This document shows positions 55,494 to 64,000 of a stretch of DNA of 64,000 nucleotides, piece by piece. Under the pieces are notes generated by a model. The model saw only the letters and a list, made by a program, of their open reading frames with translations, did no database searches and was not told where the DNA came from. The stretch covers positions 392,711 through 456,710 of the forward strand of contig NZ_JYLI01000001.1 of assembly GCF_001439785.1 (NCBI RefSeq), read 5' to 3'. Each line of letters starts with the position of its first letter. The stretch's first letter is position 1. The DNA comes from Pseudomonas poae. GTDB lineage: Bacteria > Pseudomonadota > Gammaproteobacteria > Pseudomonadales > Pseudomonadaceae. The translations under genes were made by a program, and so were the position numbers.

Positions 55494-56152
55494 GGCAAGG
55501 CCACCCGTTTTTCAATGTAGCGCCCGAATAATTCAATGGCGTAGTTGATGACAAAGAACAGAAAGCCTGCGAACAGGTAGAACTCCAGGGTCATGAAGGT
55601 GCGCGCGATCACTTGCTGGGTGCTGAGCAGCAACTCGGCCACGCCGATCACCGAGAGCAGCGTCGAGGCCTTGACGATTTCCGTGGACGAGTTGACCCAG
55701 GTCGGCAGGATCTGGCGCAGCGCCTGGGGCAACAGCACATAGCCCAGAGACTGGTAGAACGTCAGACCAATCGCCCGGCCCGCCTCCAGTTGCCCACGGG
55801 GAATGGCCTGCAAGGCGCCGCGCACGATTTCCGCCACATGGGAGCCGCAGAACAGCGTGAGCCCGACCGCACCGGCCTGGAACGCGCTGATCTGCCAGCC
55901 GAGCGCCGGCAGCATGTAGAAACACGCCAGCACCAGCACGAACACCGGCGTGCCGCGGATCAGGTCGACATACAGACGAAACGGCGCGCGCATCCAGAAC
56001 CTGCCGTAGGTGAGGATCAAGCCGGCGACAATGCCGATCAGGGTGCCGAAAAGTATTGCCAGGGCCGACACGTAGACGCTGGCCTGGAAGCCGGCCCACA
56101 GCGTGTCACGGGCGATCCACAATTCCTGCAGCCAACTGGGGGATTGATACAT
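55490..56152 (-). CDS. Polar amino acid-type ABC transporter permease 1
   Basis: The 220-residue HisM/HisQ-type permease has about five helices and the EAA loop LEAGRAIGLTFYQSLGYVLLP. The DLIRGTPVFVLVL helix is usual for the family. It lies 11 bp after the second permease gene and overlaps the ATPase gene. Confidence 0.92.
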   Translation of the reverse strand: MYQSPSWLQELWIARDTLWAGFQASVYVSALAILFGTLIGIVAGLILTYGRFWMRAPFRLYVDLIRGTPVFVLVLACFYMLPALGWQISAFQAGAVGLTLFCGSHVAEIVRGALQAIPRGQLEAGRAIGLTFYQSLGYVLLPQALRQILPTWVNSSTEIVKASTLLSVIGVAELLLSTQQVIARTFMTLEFYLFAGFLFFVINYAIELFGRYIEKRVALP

Positions 56153-56163
56153 GGAGGCGGCTC

Positions 56164-56826
56164 CTAACGACGGATCGCCAGACGCTGTTCCAGGTAGCGG
56201 AGCAGCATGGCGATGAGGTAACAGGCAGCCACGTAGAGCGCCGTCGTGACCAGCCAGGTTTCGATCACCCGGTAGCTTTCGACATTGATCTTACGGGCGT
56301 AATAAGTCAGTTCAGGCACCGCGATGGCGGCTGCCAGCGAGGTGTCCTTGAACAGCGATATAAAGTTGTTCGACAGCGCCGGCAGCACGTTGCGCAGCAT
56401 CACCGGCACGCTGATGTAGGCACGAATGCGCCACTCGCCCAGGCCGATGGCCAGCCCGGCTTCGCGCAGGCCCTTGGGGATATTCAACAACCCGGCGCGG
56501 AACACTTCGGTGAGGTAGGCACCGGCGTAAAGCGACAGCGTGATGATGAACGAGGGTATCTTGTCCAGGCGGATGCCCAGGCTCGGCAAGGCAAAGTAGA
56601 TCAACAGGATCAGCACCAGGATCGGCGTATTGCGCACCACCGTCACGTACACCGAGGCGAGGATGCGCAGGGCGCGGTGCCGAGACAGCATGGCGAAGGC
56701 CATCAACAGGCCGATCACACAGCCGATGGCGATCGAGATCAACGCCAGCGTCAGGCCCAGGCCGAGCCCCGCCAGCAAGGTGTCGAAGTCGCGCCACACG
56801 GCGGCAAAGTTCAACTGATAGTTCAT
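56164..56826 (-). CDS. Polar amino acid-type ABC transporter permease 2
   Basis: The 220-residue permease is of the same type, with VVRNTPILVLILLIYFALP and the EAA loop LREAGLAIGLGEWRIRAYISVP. The ATG at 56826 is chosen; a GTG at 56838 adds four residues and cannot be excluded. It forms the heterodimer with the neighbouring permease. Confidence 0.92.
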   Translation of the reverse strand: MNYQLNFAAVWRDFDTLLAGLGLGLTLALISIAIGCVIGLLMAFAMLSRHRALRILASVYVTVVRNTPILVLILLIYFALPSLGIRLDKIPSFIITLSLYAGAYLTEVFRAGLLNIPKGLREAGLAIGLGEWRIRAYISVPVMLRNVLPALSNNFISLFKDTSLAAAIAVPELTYYARKINVESYRVIETWLVTTALYVAACYLIAMLLRYLEQRLAIRR

Positions 56827-56878
56827 GGTTGGCAGCACCTGCTCGGGGCGTCGTCGGCGACACCCCAGGGTTTACGAT

Positions 56879-57727
56879 TTACTTGAACTCGACCGGGAAG
56901 CCGATGGCGGGTTCCGGCAGGTCCACGCCGAACCACTGCTTGAACGAGGCCTTGTAGGTGGGAAACTCCACACCGGTCATGGCTTCATGCAGGGCGGTGT
57001 TGACGAAGTTCAGCCAGTCCTGATCGCCACGCTTGACCGCGCACGCGTAGGTCTGCGGGCTCCAGGCGTAGGTCGGGCTGCGGTAACGGCCAGGGTTCTG
57101 CACCATCAGGTACTTGACCGAGGACTGGTCGGTGGCGGCGGCATCGGCGCGCCCTGAGTTCACCGCCTGGTACATCAGGTCGACGCTGTCGTACTGGTCA
57201 ACTTTGGCCTTGGGCAGCGCCTGGTGCACCAACTCTTCGGCGTACACGTTCTGCAACACGGCGACAGTGACGCTGTCGCCTGCGGCCTGCAGGTCTTCGA
57301 TCTCTTTATATTTGCTGTTGTTGGGCAGCAGCAGGCCCACGCCTTCGCGGTAGTACGGCAGGGTGAAGGCCACCTGTTGCGCACGGCTGGCGGTGACGGT
57401 GATGAACTGACACGTCATGTCGACCTTGTCGGTGAGCAGGTTGGGAATGCGCGCATCCGATGACTGCACCACGAACTCGACCTTGCTCGGGTCGTTGAAC
57501 AGCCCTTTGGCGACCATACGGCCGATATCGATATCGAACCCCTGCAACTTGCCATCAGCGCCCTGGAAGTGCCACGGCGCATTGGTGCTGCCGGTGCCCA
57601 CGATCAGGTGCCCGCGCTTGAGCACGGCATCGAGCTTGCTGTCCGCCGCTTGCGCGAGGCTGGCAAGGGACGCCGAGGCGGCAAAAAGAAAAACACACGC
57701 TTTGAACACGAAAGGTCGGTGATGCAT
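56879..57727 (-). CDS. Periplasmic solute-binding protein of the amino acid-type ABC transporter
   Basis: The 282-residue SBP_bac_3 protein has a signal peptide ending at AQA-ADS (about 28), then the opening LDAVLKRGHLIVGTGSTNAPW, GFDIDIGRMVAK and DMTCQFITVTASRAQQVAFT. The first ligand-site residues, usually Asp and Arg for amino acids, are represented by D-I-D and SRAQQ. It is the first gene of the operon and so sets uptake specificity. I infer D-glucosaminate, an amino acid-like sugar acid. ATG 57727 is taken from the signal peptide. Confidence 0.9.
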   Translation of the reverse strand: MHHRPFVFKACVFLFAASASLASLAQAADSKLDAVLKRGHLIVGTGSTNAPWHFQGADGKLQGFDIDIGRMVAKGLFNDPSKVEFVVQSSDARIPNLLTDKVDMTCQFITVTASRAQQVAFTLPYYREGVGLLLPNNSKYKEIEDLQAAGDSVTVAVLQNVYAEELVHQALPKAKVDQYDSVDLMYQAVNSGRADAAATDQSSVKYLMVQNPGRYRSPTYAWSPQTYACAVKRGDQDWLNFVNTALHEAMTGVEFPTYKASFKQWFGVDLPEPAIGFPVEFK

Positions 57728-58047
57728 GGCGAGCACTCCAGGGCTGTTTAGTCCGCTATAACGGAACTTGGTATGTAACAACGGAATAAACAGCAGAAAG
57801 TGTGCCACTGGCGGTAACAGAAAAATATGACAGGAATAAAACTGTTGTTAATCAAGCAGATGAATCAGAAGACGGAACGCGGCAGCGCGTCGGCATTGCC
57901 AGTAGCAGTGCTACCCATGGCCCCATACAGAGATGACGGCGCCAAGCCAGTGCGTCACCGCCCCGTTACCGCGCGCAGCGCCGTCTGGAAAAATCCCGGC
58001 GCTGGACTAGCCTTTGGCACACCTCCGACGACAAGGAATGCACCCCG
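57728..58047. other. Divergent intergenic region
   Basis: These 320 bases hold the promoter of the minus-strand ABC operon, including the palindrome at 57752, and the promoter of the small exported protein. I see no gene or repeat. Confidence 0.7.
57752..57765. promoter_or_regulatory. Candidate IclR-type operator
   Basis: TCCGCTATAACGGA is an inverted repeat with one mismatched pair, 25 bp upstream of the solute-binding protein ATG. A further ACGGA half-site is at 57781. IclR proteins often bind short palindromes of this size. The assignment to the operon's IclR gene is inferred. Confidence 0.4.
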
Positions 58048-58296
58048 ATGAAGCTTCGTCTCACCCTGGTATTGCTCACCCTGCTGGCAGCCGGCAGCGC
58101 CTGGGCCAGCAACGACCGTCGCGAATGCAAGGAAGAGCTGCAGAAACTCAAGGAGGCGTTCAACGTCGACTACACCAGCCAGAACCACCACGGCTACCGC
58201 GAGGCGAAGGCGTCCCGTGACAATGAGGAGTACCGCAAATGCGCCGGCCAGGCGCGCAAGGCGCGCGAACGCATAGAGCGTGACCGTGACGCTTGA
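58048..58296 (+). CDS. Small exported protein of unknown function
   Basis: This 82-residue product has a clear signal peptide cut after AWA (about 20) and a highly charged mature part of about 62 residues, rich in Lys, Arg and Glu, probably helical, with two cysteines (ECKEE and KCAGQ) that could form a disulfide. I recognise no family. It is a single gene, 90 bp before the thioredoxin-like gene. Confidence 0.7.
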   Translation: MKLRLTLVLLTLLAAGSAWASNDRRECKEELQKLKEAFNVDYTSQNHHGYREAKASRDNEEYRKCAGQARKARERIERDRDA

Positions 58297-58386
58297 TACC
58301 TGTAAAGGTTGACAGTAGACGTTGATGATCGGCCGATTTAGCGTACCGGCAATGGCTTTTCAGGCCGCGTACGCAAGGAGATCGTC

Positions 58387-58740
58387 ATGGGCGTTGCAAA
58401 TACGGTGATCAATGACCTCAAGGAATACGAGAGCATTCTGAAAGAACATTCTCTAGTCATCGCGTTGTTCACCTCACCCTATTGCCCGGCCTGCATGGGC
58501 GCCTGCCAACGCTTTGAGCGGGTTGCCGAAAAATACGGCCACGGCACCAAGACCATGGTGCTGGACACGACGCAGACCCCGTACATCGAAGGCGTGGACG
58601 GCACGCCAACGCTGGTGGTGTACAAAAATGCCCTGGAGGTCAAAAACCTCAAGGGCATTGGTGAACCGCAGGATCAGGAAAAAATCCTCGAAGCCGTATT
58701 CAAGGAGTGGGTTGCAACGGCACCAGCAACACCTGTGTGA
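58387..58740 (+). CDS. Thioredoxin-like protein with CPAC motif
   Basis: The 117-residue cytoplasmic protein is a compact thioredoxin fold. The active-site stretch is [16 protein letters not shown], so the redox motif is CPAC, not the CGPC of TrxA, and an extra cysteine follows. A cis-proline is present in [12 protein letters not shown]. The AAGGAG site before ATG is good. The last 41 bp overlap the 3' end of the convergent terC-like gene. Confidence 0.85.
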   Translation: MGVANTVINDLKEYESILKEHSLVIALFTSPYCPACMGACQRFERVAEKYGHGTKTMVLDTTQTPYIEGVDGTPTLVVYKNALEVKNLKGIGEPQDQEKILEAVFKEWVATAPATPV

Positions 58741-60265
58741 CCCGCCGCTCTTCCACCGCCGCCACCGTCAGGTGCCAGCCCTCATGCTCCAGGCTATCGC
58801 CCAGCACCGGCAGGCGGTCGAGCAGGCTCATCACCAGCCCGGCCAGGGTCTGATAGTCCTCGGTCGCGGCCGCTGTGAAACCGGTGCGCTGACGCACCTG
58901 GTTCAGGTTCAACGCACCATTGGCGCGAAAGCCCGCGCCCTCCTCGACAATATCCGGCCCTTCGATTTCACTGGCGTCCGGCAACTCGCCGGCAATGGAC
59001 TCGAGAATGTCGGTCATGCTCAACACCCCCATGAAATCGCCGAACTCGTTGATCACGAAGGCGATGTGAGTGGACTCCTGGCGCATCTGCTCCAGGGCAT
59101 TGAGGATCGAAAAACTGTCCAGCAGGTTGATCGCTCGACGTGCGAGGTGTTCCAGATTCGGCTCGTTGCCGGCCAGGTATTCCTTGAGCAGTTCCTTCTT
59201 GTGCACAAAGCCCAGCGGTTCATCCACCGCGCCGTTGCGGATCAGCGGCAGGCGCGAATAGGACGAATGCATGAGTGTTCGACGAATCGTCTCGGCGTCG
59301 TCCGCCAGATCGATGCAGTCGACCTTGGCCCGTGGCGTCATCAGGGTACGGATCGGCCGCTCGGCCAGTTGCAGCACGCCGCTGATCATCACCCGTTCGC
59401 GTCGGTCGAACAGCGGGCCCTGGGCAGCATCGGCTTCACCCAGCAGGTCGGCGACGTCATCACCCACCTCTTCCACCGCCAGGCCGCGGCCACCCAGCAG
59501 GCGCATCACCGCATGAGCGGTCCGCTCACGCACCGGCAACACGCCCTGCGCCGACTTCTTGCGACGTGCTCGCGCGATCTGGTTGAACACCTCGATCAGG
59601 ATCGAGAAACCAATCGCGGCGTACAGGTAGCCCTTGGGAATATGGAACCCCAGGCCTTCGGCGGTCAGCGCGAAGCCGATCATCATCAAAAAGCCCAGGC
59701 ATAGCATGATCACCGTGGGGTGTGCGTTGACGAAGCGGGTCAGCGGCTTGCTGGCCACGATCATCAGACCGATGGAGACGATCACCGCGATCATCATCAC
59801 CGCCAGCTCATCGACCATGCCCACGGCGGTAATCACCGCGTCGAGGGAGAACACCGCGTCGAGCACCACGATCTGCGCCACGATCGGCCAGAACATCGCA
59901 TAGGTCACATTGCCGCTGCGCTGGGCCACATGGCCTTCAAGGCGCTCGTGCAACTCCATGGTGGCCTTGAACAGCAGGAACACACCGCCAAACAGCATGA
60001 TCAGGTCACGGCCGGAGAAGCTCTTGTCGAACACCTCGAACAACGGCTGAGTGAGGGTGACCAGCCAGGAAATACTCGCCAGCAGGCCCAGGCGCATCAG
60101 CAGCGCCAGGGACAAGCCGATCAACCGCGCACGGTCGCGCTGCTCCGGCGGCAGCTTGTCCGCCAGGATCGCGATAAACACCAGGTTGTCGATGCCCAGC
60201 ACCAGTTCCAGCACAATCAGGGTCGCCAGGCCAAGCCAGGCCGTAGGGTCCGCTAACCATTCCAT
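58700..60265 (-). CDS. TerC/CBS/CorC-HlyC membrane protein
   Basis: The 521-residue protein has an N-terminal TerC domain of about seven helices (1-240) with the conserved [11 protein letters not shown] and [15 protein letters not shown] aspartates. A pair of CBS domains follows (about 300-420, from [11 protein letters not shown]), then a C-terminal CorC/HlyC domain. This matches the YegH/YoaE group; metal-ion export or protection is suspected. It is single and probably starts at ATG 60265. Its 3' end overlaps a convergent gene. Confidence 0.87.
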   Translation of the reverse strand: MEWLADPTAWLGLATLIVLELVLGIDNLVFIAILADKLPPEQRDRARLIGLSLALLMRLGLLASISWLVTLTQPLFEVFDKSFSGRDLIMLFGGVFLLFKATMELHERLEGHVAQRSGNVTYAMFWPIVAQIVVLDAVFSLDAVITAVGMVDELAVMMIAVIVSIGLMIVASKPLTRFVNAHPTVIMLCLGFLMMIGFALTAEGLGFHIPKGYLYAAIGFSILIEVFNQIARARRKKSAQGVLPVRERTAHAVMRLLGGRGLAVEEVGDDVADLLGEADAAQGPLFDRRERVMISGVLQLAERPIRTLMTPRAKVDCIDLADDAETIRRTLMHSSYSRLPLIRNGAVDEPLGFVHKKELLKEYLAGNEPNLEHLARRAINLLDSFSILNALEQMRQESTHIAFVINEFGDFMGVLSMTDILESIAGELPDASEIEGPDIVEEGAGFRANGALNLNQVRQRTGFTAAATEDYQTLAGLVMSLLDRLPVLGDSLEHEGWHLTVAAVEERRVTQVLLVPLQPTP

Positions 60266-60802
60266 TTCTATAAGTCTCTGTGTTCAGTTTTCAGGAGGCC
60301 GGGCACGGCAATGCGCGATCAGTGGACCGGGACAAGGCTATCAGTCGGAATACGGGGTGTTTGAGCGGGAACAGCGACGGTGGGTGTCTTGAGGAAAGAC
60401 GACTGGGAGGCTCCGAGAGGGTGTTCATGCAAGTCCTGCGATGGGAAAAGGACTTGAATCCTACAGCCGAAACATAAATTTCCCACAACGCAAAACTATT
60501 ACAAGATCTGTAAACCGCTGTGGCAACGGGGCCCGCTGTAGGGAGCGGGCTTCTGTGGCGAGCGGGCTTGCCCCGCGTTGGGGTGCGAAGCACCCCCCAA
60601 TCCAGCAAAACGCGGTGTACCTGATACGGCTCAGCGCCTGGTTTTGGGGCTGCTGCGCAGCCCAACGCAGGACAAGCCTGCTCGCCACAAGGAATCTGCG
60701 CTTAACTGAACGGCATTGGGGCAAGCCCGCTCGCCATAACACATCCATTCACCACAATAATTCCAATCGCCACAACGAACCCGGTAGCCAAAGCCGATGA
60801 AA
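60266..60802. other. Intergenic region with compound REP
   Basis: Of these 537 bases, 60266-60553 show only the likely terC-like promoter and a short hairpin near 60427-60455. The rest is the REP compound listed separately. No gene is supported. Confidence 0.75.
60554..60737 (+). repeat. Compound REP element
   Basis: About 184 bp, near-identical to 42433-42614, with the same three units and the linker CAAAACGCGGTGTACCTGAT. A single-base change in the linker (TACGG for TCCGG) shows independent copies. Confidence 0.85.
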
Positions 60803-61636
60803 TCAATCCAGGTCCGCAGCCTCATGCCGCTCCGCCAGTTGCTCGGACACCTCGCCAAACACCCGGTTGACCCGACGCCCGCGCTTGACCGCCGGTCGTG
60901 CATCGATCGCCTTGGCCCAGCGCATCACGTGGGTGTACTCATGCACCGAGAGAAAGGTTGCCGCGTCATACAAGCGTCCCAACACCAACCCGCCGTACCA
61001 GGGCCAGATCGCAATATCGGCAATGCTGTACTCATCCCCGGCTATGTACTCACTTTCGGCAAGTCGCTTGTCCAGTACATCCAGCTGACGCTTGGCCTCC
61101 ATGGCGAAGCGGTTGATCGGGTACTCCATCTTGCTCGGCGCATAGGCATAAAAATGTCCGAAGCCGCCGCCCAGGTAAGGCGCACTGCCCATCTGCCAGA
61201 ACAGCCACGATAGGCACTCCGCCCGCGCCGCCGGCGCGGTGGGCAGCAACGCGCCGAACTTTTCGGCCAGGTATTGCAGGATCGCGCCGGATTCAAATAT
61301 GCGAATCGGCGTGGGGCCGCTGTGGTCCATCAGCGCGGGGATCTTCGAGTTCGGGTTCACCGCCACAAACCCGCTGCCGAACTGGTCGCCGTCACCGATC
61401 TTGATCAGCCACGCGTCGTATTCGGCGCCGCTGTGCCCCAGCGCCAGGAGTTCTTCCAGCAGGATCGTGACCTTCTGCCCATTGGGCGTGGCCAGGGAAT
61501 ACAGCTGCAACGGATGCTTGCCCACCGGCAGCGCCTTGTCATGGGTGGCACCGGCAATGGGCCGGTTGGTGCTGGCAAAGGTGCCGCCATTTTCAGCGTC
61601 CCAGGTCCAGACTTTCGGCGGCTGGTAGTCAGTCAT
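60803..61636 (-). CDS. yghU: YghU-like glutathione S-transferase / disulfide-bond oxidoreductase
   Basis: The 277-residue GST has an N-terminal extension (about 1-40, including NRPIAGATHDKALPVGKHPLQLYS) that is the mark of the YghU/Nu class. The thioredoxin-like domain follows, with TPNGQKVTILLEEL and ESGAILQYLAEK, then an all-helical C-terminal domain. Nu-class enzymes have disulfide-bond reductase activity with two glutathiones. ATG 61636 is chosen as the extension to 61717 has no homologous look. Confidence 0.88.
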   Translation of the reverse strand: MTDYQPPKVWTWDAENGGTFASTNRPIAGATHDKALPVGKHPLQLYSLATPNGQKVTILLEELLALGHSGAEYDAWLIKIGDGDQFGSGFVAVNPNSKIPALMDHSGPTPIRIFESGAILQYLAEKFGALLPTAPAARAECLSWLFWQMGSAPYLGGGFGHFYAYAPSKMEYPINRFAMEAKRQLDVLDKRLAESEYIAGDEYSIADIAIWPWYGGLVLGRLYDAATFLSVHEYTHVMRWAKAIDARPAVKRGRRVNRVFGEVSEQLAERHEAADLD

Positions 61637-61726
61637 GCTCGGTTCTCCCTTGGGTTGCAACAGTAGGTTGGAAACATTTCGATACTGCCAGCCGGCCGAC
61701 GTTCCATCCAGCACCAATCCGCGTGC

Positions 61727-62494
61727 CTACACCCAGCCCCCGTCGACGATGAAGTTCTGCGCCGAACACATCGCTGCCGCATCCGACGCCAGGAACAACG
61801 CCATGTTGGCGATATGCTCCGGCAGCACGCTGCCCGGCAGGCACTGGCTGCGCGCGATCAAGTCCCTGGCCGCATCGTCCACCCACATTGCCAGTTGCTT
61901 CTCGGTCATTACCCAGCCCGGCACCAGCGTGTTCACGCGGATATGGCTGGGCCCCAGCTCACGCGCCAGGGCACGGGTCATGCCATGGGCCGCCGCCTTG
62001 CTGGCGGCGTACACCGGGTAGCCGGCCGACGCCATCATCCAGCCGACGGAGCCCAGGTTGATGATCGAACCGCCGCCCGCCTCTTTCATGCCCGGCACCA
62101 CCGCCTTGGCGGCAAAGAAGGCGTGCTTGAGGTTGACCGCGATCAAGCGGTCGAAGGTCTGCGAATCGACCTCCTCCAAGGTGTGGCGTACATCATTGGC
62201 GGCATTGTTCACCAGCACCGTGATCGGCCCCAGCGACTGCTCGAAGCGGCCGATGGCGGCGCGATAGCCGATCTCGTCGGTGATGTCGCAGCACACGAAC
62301 TCGACGGTATGCCCCTGCGAACTCAACAGCGCCGCCAGGCGTTCGCCCTGGCTCTGCGCGCGGTCCACAAACGCGACCTTGGCGCCCTGCGCGGCAAAGG
62401 CACGCACCATGAACTCACCAATGCCCGAGGCACCGCCGGACACCAGCACGGTTTTGCCCTTGAGGTCGGGATACACAGCCTGCGCAATACTCAT
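61727..62494 (-). CDS. SDR sugar 1-dehydrogenase-like protein
   Basis: The 255-residue SDR resembles the xylose dehydrogenase XylB of Caulobacter: AVYPDLKGKTVLVSGGASG, NNAANDVRHTLEEVD, a Ser in NLGSVGWMMAS and active-site YAASK. Near a periplasmic aldose epimerase and a pentose-type permease it probably oxidises an aldose such as L-arabinose, D-xylose or D-galactose to the lactone. Its exact substrate is open. Confidence 0.82.
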   Translation of the reverse strand: MSIAQAVYPDLKGKTVLVSGGASGIGEFMVRAFAAQGAKVAFVDRAQSQGERLAALLSSQGHTVEFVCCDITDEIGYRAAIGRFEQSLGPITVLVNNAANDVRHTLEEVDSQTFDRLIAVNLKHAFFAAKAVVPGMKEAGGGSIINLGSVGWMMASAGYPVYAASKAAAHGMTRALARELGPSHIRVNTLVPGWVMTEKQLAMWVDDAARDLIARSQCLPGSVLPEHIANMALFLASDAAAMCSAQNFIVDGGWV

Positions 62495-62631
62495 ATAACG
62501 GTTGCCTCGATCAATTAGTCTTATTTTATTTTACGAAATCGGCGTTAAAGGCTATAAATTCGCTGTCACACCGACAAAATATCGCTATTAGTAGAACTAT
62601 TCCACTCAAAACAACAAAAGGAAGTTCGACC

Positions 62632-63780
62632 ATGAAGCACCCTCGATACCTGCTCTCCGGCCTCGCCCTGTCCATGCTGGTTGCCAGTGGCGGCGCCCAG
62701 GCAACAGGCCTGAGCAGTGAGCACAAGCCGTTCGGCAAGACCAATGACGGCACACCCGTCGAACAGTACATCCTGCGCAACAGCCACGGCATGCAAGCCA
62801 CGGTTATCACCTACGGCGGCGTGTTGCAGTCGCTGAAGGTGCCGGACAAGCACGGCAAGGTCGACGATGTGGTGCTCGGGTTTGACGACGTGCAAGGCTA
62901 CCAGGCCGGCACCGCGTTCTTTGGCGCGACCATCGGCCGTTTCGGCAACCGCCTGGCCGGCGGCGCCTTTGAACTCGACGGCAAGCGCTTCCAGGTACCG
63001 CTCAACGATGGCCCCAACTCGCTGCATGGCGGCGCCCAGGGCTTCGACAAGCACGTGTGGAAAGCGGCGCAGGTCAAGGACAAGGACTCGGTGGGCGTCA
63101 CCCTCACCTACCTGTCCAAAGACGGCGAAATGGGCTTCCCCGGTAACCTGAAGACCGAAGTCACCTACCGCCTCAACGACAAAAACGAACTGCACATCGA
63201 CTACAAGGCGACCACCGACAAACCGACGGTGCTCAACCTCACCAACCACAGCTACTTCAACCTGGCCGGCGCCGGTAATGGCGACATCCTCAAGCAGGTC
63301 GCCACCCTGCACGCCAGCCATTACACGCCGGTGAACGCCACGCTGATTCCGACCGGCGAACTGGCACCGGTGGCCGGCACGCCGATGGATTTTCTCAAAC
63401 CCACGCCTATCGGCCAGCACATCAAGGACGATCATCCGCAACTCAAGTTCGCCGAACCCAAGCAAGGCGGGTTCGACTTCAACTGGGCGCTGGATACCAA
63501 GGGCGACGTCAAGCAACTCGCTGCCGAGGTGCATGACCCTGAGTCGGGCCGCCGCCTGCAGCTTTACACCAGCGAGCCGGGAGTGCAGTTCTACACCAGC
63601 AACTTCCTCGATGGTTCGGTGAAGGGCAAGGCCGGCAAGACGTATCTGCACTGGAGCGGGTTTACCCTGGAAACCCAGCACTTTCCGGATGCACCCAACC
63701 AGCCCAACTTTGCCTCGACCCGCCTGAACCCGGGGCAGACCTACACCCAGAACACGATTTTCAAGTTCTCCGCTGACTAA
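62632..63780 (+). CDS. Aldose 1-epimerase (mutarotase), periplasmic
   Basis: The 382-residue mutarotase has a Sec signal peptide ending at AQA-TGL (about 25), so it works in the periplasm. The family motifs are ITYGGVLQSL, RFGNRLAGGAF, the catalytic LTNHSYFNLAG histidine and the glutamate of LYTSEPGVQFYTSNF-like sequence. It would equilibrate alpha and beta sugar anomers before transport. It is divergent from the SDR and convergent with the permease. Confidence 0.9.
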   Translation: MKHPRYLLSGLALSMLVASGGAQATGLSSEHKPFGKTNDGTPVEQYILRNSHGMQATVITYGGVLQSLKVPDKHGKVDDVVLGFDDVQGYQAGTAFFGATIGRFGNRLAGGAFELDGKRFQVPLNDGPNSLHGGAQGFDKHVWKAAQVKDKDSVGVTLTYLSKDGEMGFPGNLKTEVTYRLNDKNELHIDYKATTDKPTVLNLTNHSYFNLAGAGNGDILKQVATLHASHYTPVNATLIPTGELAPVAGTPMDFLKPTPIGQHIKDDHPQLKFAEPKQGGFDFNWALDTKGDVKQLAAEVHDPESGRRLQLYTSEPGVQFYTSNFLDGSVKGKAGKTYLHWSGFTLETQHFPDAPNQPNFASTRLNPGQTYTQNTIFKFSAD

Positions 63781-63783
63781 AAC

Positions 63784-63811
63784 TGTGGGAGGGGGCTTGC
63801 CCCCTCCCACA
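63784..63811. terminator. REP-type palindrome acting as terminator
   Basis: A perfect palindrome with 12-bp arms and a CTTG loop lies directly after the epimerase stop and before the convergent permease stop. It is both a REP copy and a likely bidirectional terminator. Confidence 0.75.
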
Positions 63812-63834
63812 TTGATTCCTCGCAGAGCTTGAGG

Positions 63835-64000
63835 TCAGCGTTGCTTCATGCGGTCTATCACCACCGCCAGCAACAGGATCGAGCCGCGGATCACGTATTG
63901 GTAAAACGTGTCGATGTTCTTCAGGTTCATCGCGTTTTCGATGATCGCCAAAATCAGCACCCCGGCAATCACATGGCGGATCATGCCGATGCCGCCGCTC
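63835..64000 (-). CDS. araH: Sugar ABC transporter permease, C-terminal end (cut by window edge)
   Basis: Only the last 55 codons are in the window. The sequence has GVLILAIIENAMNLKNIDTF, followed by YVIRGSILLLAVVIDRMKQR and a stop. This closely resembles the end of the L-arabinose permease AraH and related pentose/galactose permeases. The gene faces the epimerase gene. Confidence 0.7.
   Translation of the reverse strand, partial: SGGIGMIRHVIAGVLILAIIENAMNLKNIDTFYQYVIRGSILLLAVVIDRMKQR

Overview
The window looks like part of a chromosome from the Pseudomonas fluorescens group. Coding density and third-position GC are high. Operon layouts such as ptxS-kguEKTD, yejABEF and alkB-pra are typical of that genus, and several intergenic gaps carry Pseudomonas-type REP palindromes. 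I see no rRNA, tRNA, CRISPR array, insertion sequence, integrase or phage gene. Gene names come from reading the translations by eye. No database search was run.

Layout. 1-6.5 kb: an RstAB-like two-component system (kinase cut by the window edge) divergent from an RND efflux adaptor-pump pair that has no outer-membrane channel gene, followed by a DUF1345 membrane protein. 6.5-13.3 kb: a stretch of lower GC with an autotransporter and two large paralogous proteins of unknown function built from beta-sandwich-like segments. 13.4-18.7 kb: the 2-ketogluconate cluster ptxS-kguE-kguK-kguT-kguD with two perfect PtxS operators. 18.7-19.4 kb: a gene-free mosaic of nested inverted repeats. 19.4-36.3 kb: an alkane and fatty-acid cluster. 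On the minus strand it runs hydrolase, alkB, two Pra-like exported proteins, fadL-like porin, fadE-like dehydrogenase, FabG-like reductase, MaoC-like hydratase, thiolase and fadD-like ligase, which is enough for a full alkane-to-acetyl-CoA route. A divergent plus-strand operon holds a Baeyer-Villiger-type monooxygenase, an SDR and a PF10118-type hydrolase. 36.4-43.4 kb: ppiC, the yejABEF peptide ABC transporter and 3-hydroxybutyrate dehydrogenase.

43.4-51.2 kb: a very large minus-strand toxin-like protein with a duplicated N-terminal module and a C-terminal His/Cys domain resembling clan CD cysteine peptidases, then a hybrid PAS histidine kinase and a second ppiC. 51.3-57.7 kb: an eight-gene minus-strand operon (amino-acid-type ABC transporter, RidA, IclR regulator, DSD1-like PLP enzyme, KdgK-like kinase). 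I infer that it imports and breaks down D-glucosaminate or a related amino-sugar acid by way of 2-keto-3-deoxygluconate. 57.7-64 kb: a small exported protein, a thioredoxin-like protein, a TerC/CBS/CorC membrane protein, a YghU-type glutathione transferase, and a sugar-oxidation locus (SDR sugar dehydrogenase, periplasmic aldose 1-epimerase, and the end of a pentose ABC permease).

The best candidates for something undescribed are the large toxin-like protein, the tandem paralogues at 9.0-13.3 kb, the alkane cluster with its shared TTCAAA-N6-TTTGAA-type sites, the inferred glucosaminate operon, and the repeat elements that supply the C-terminal ends of two proteins (PtxS and the FadE-like enzyme).
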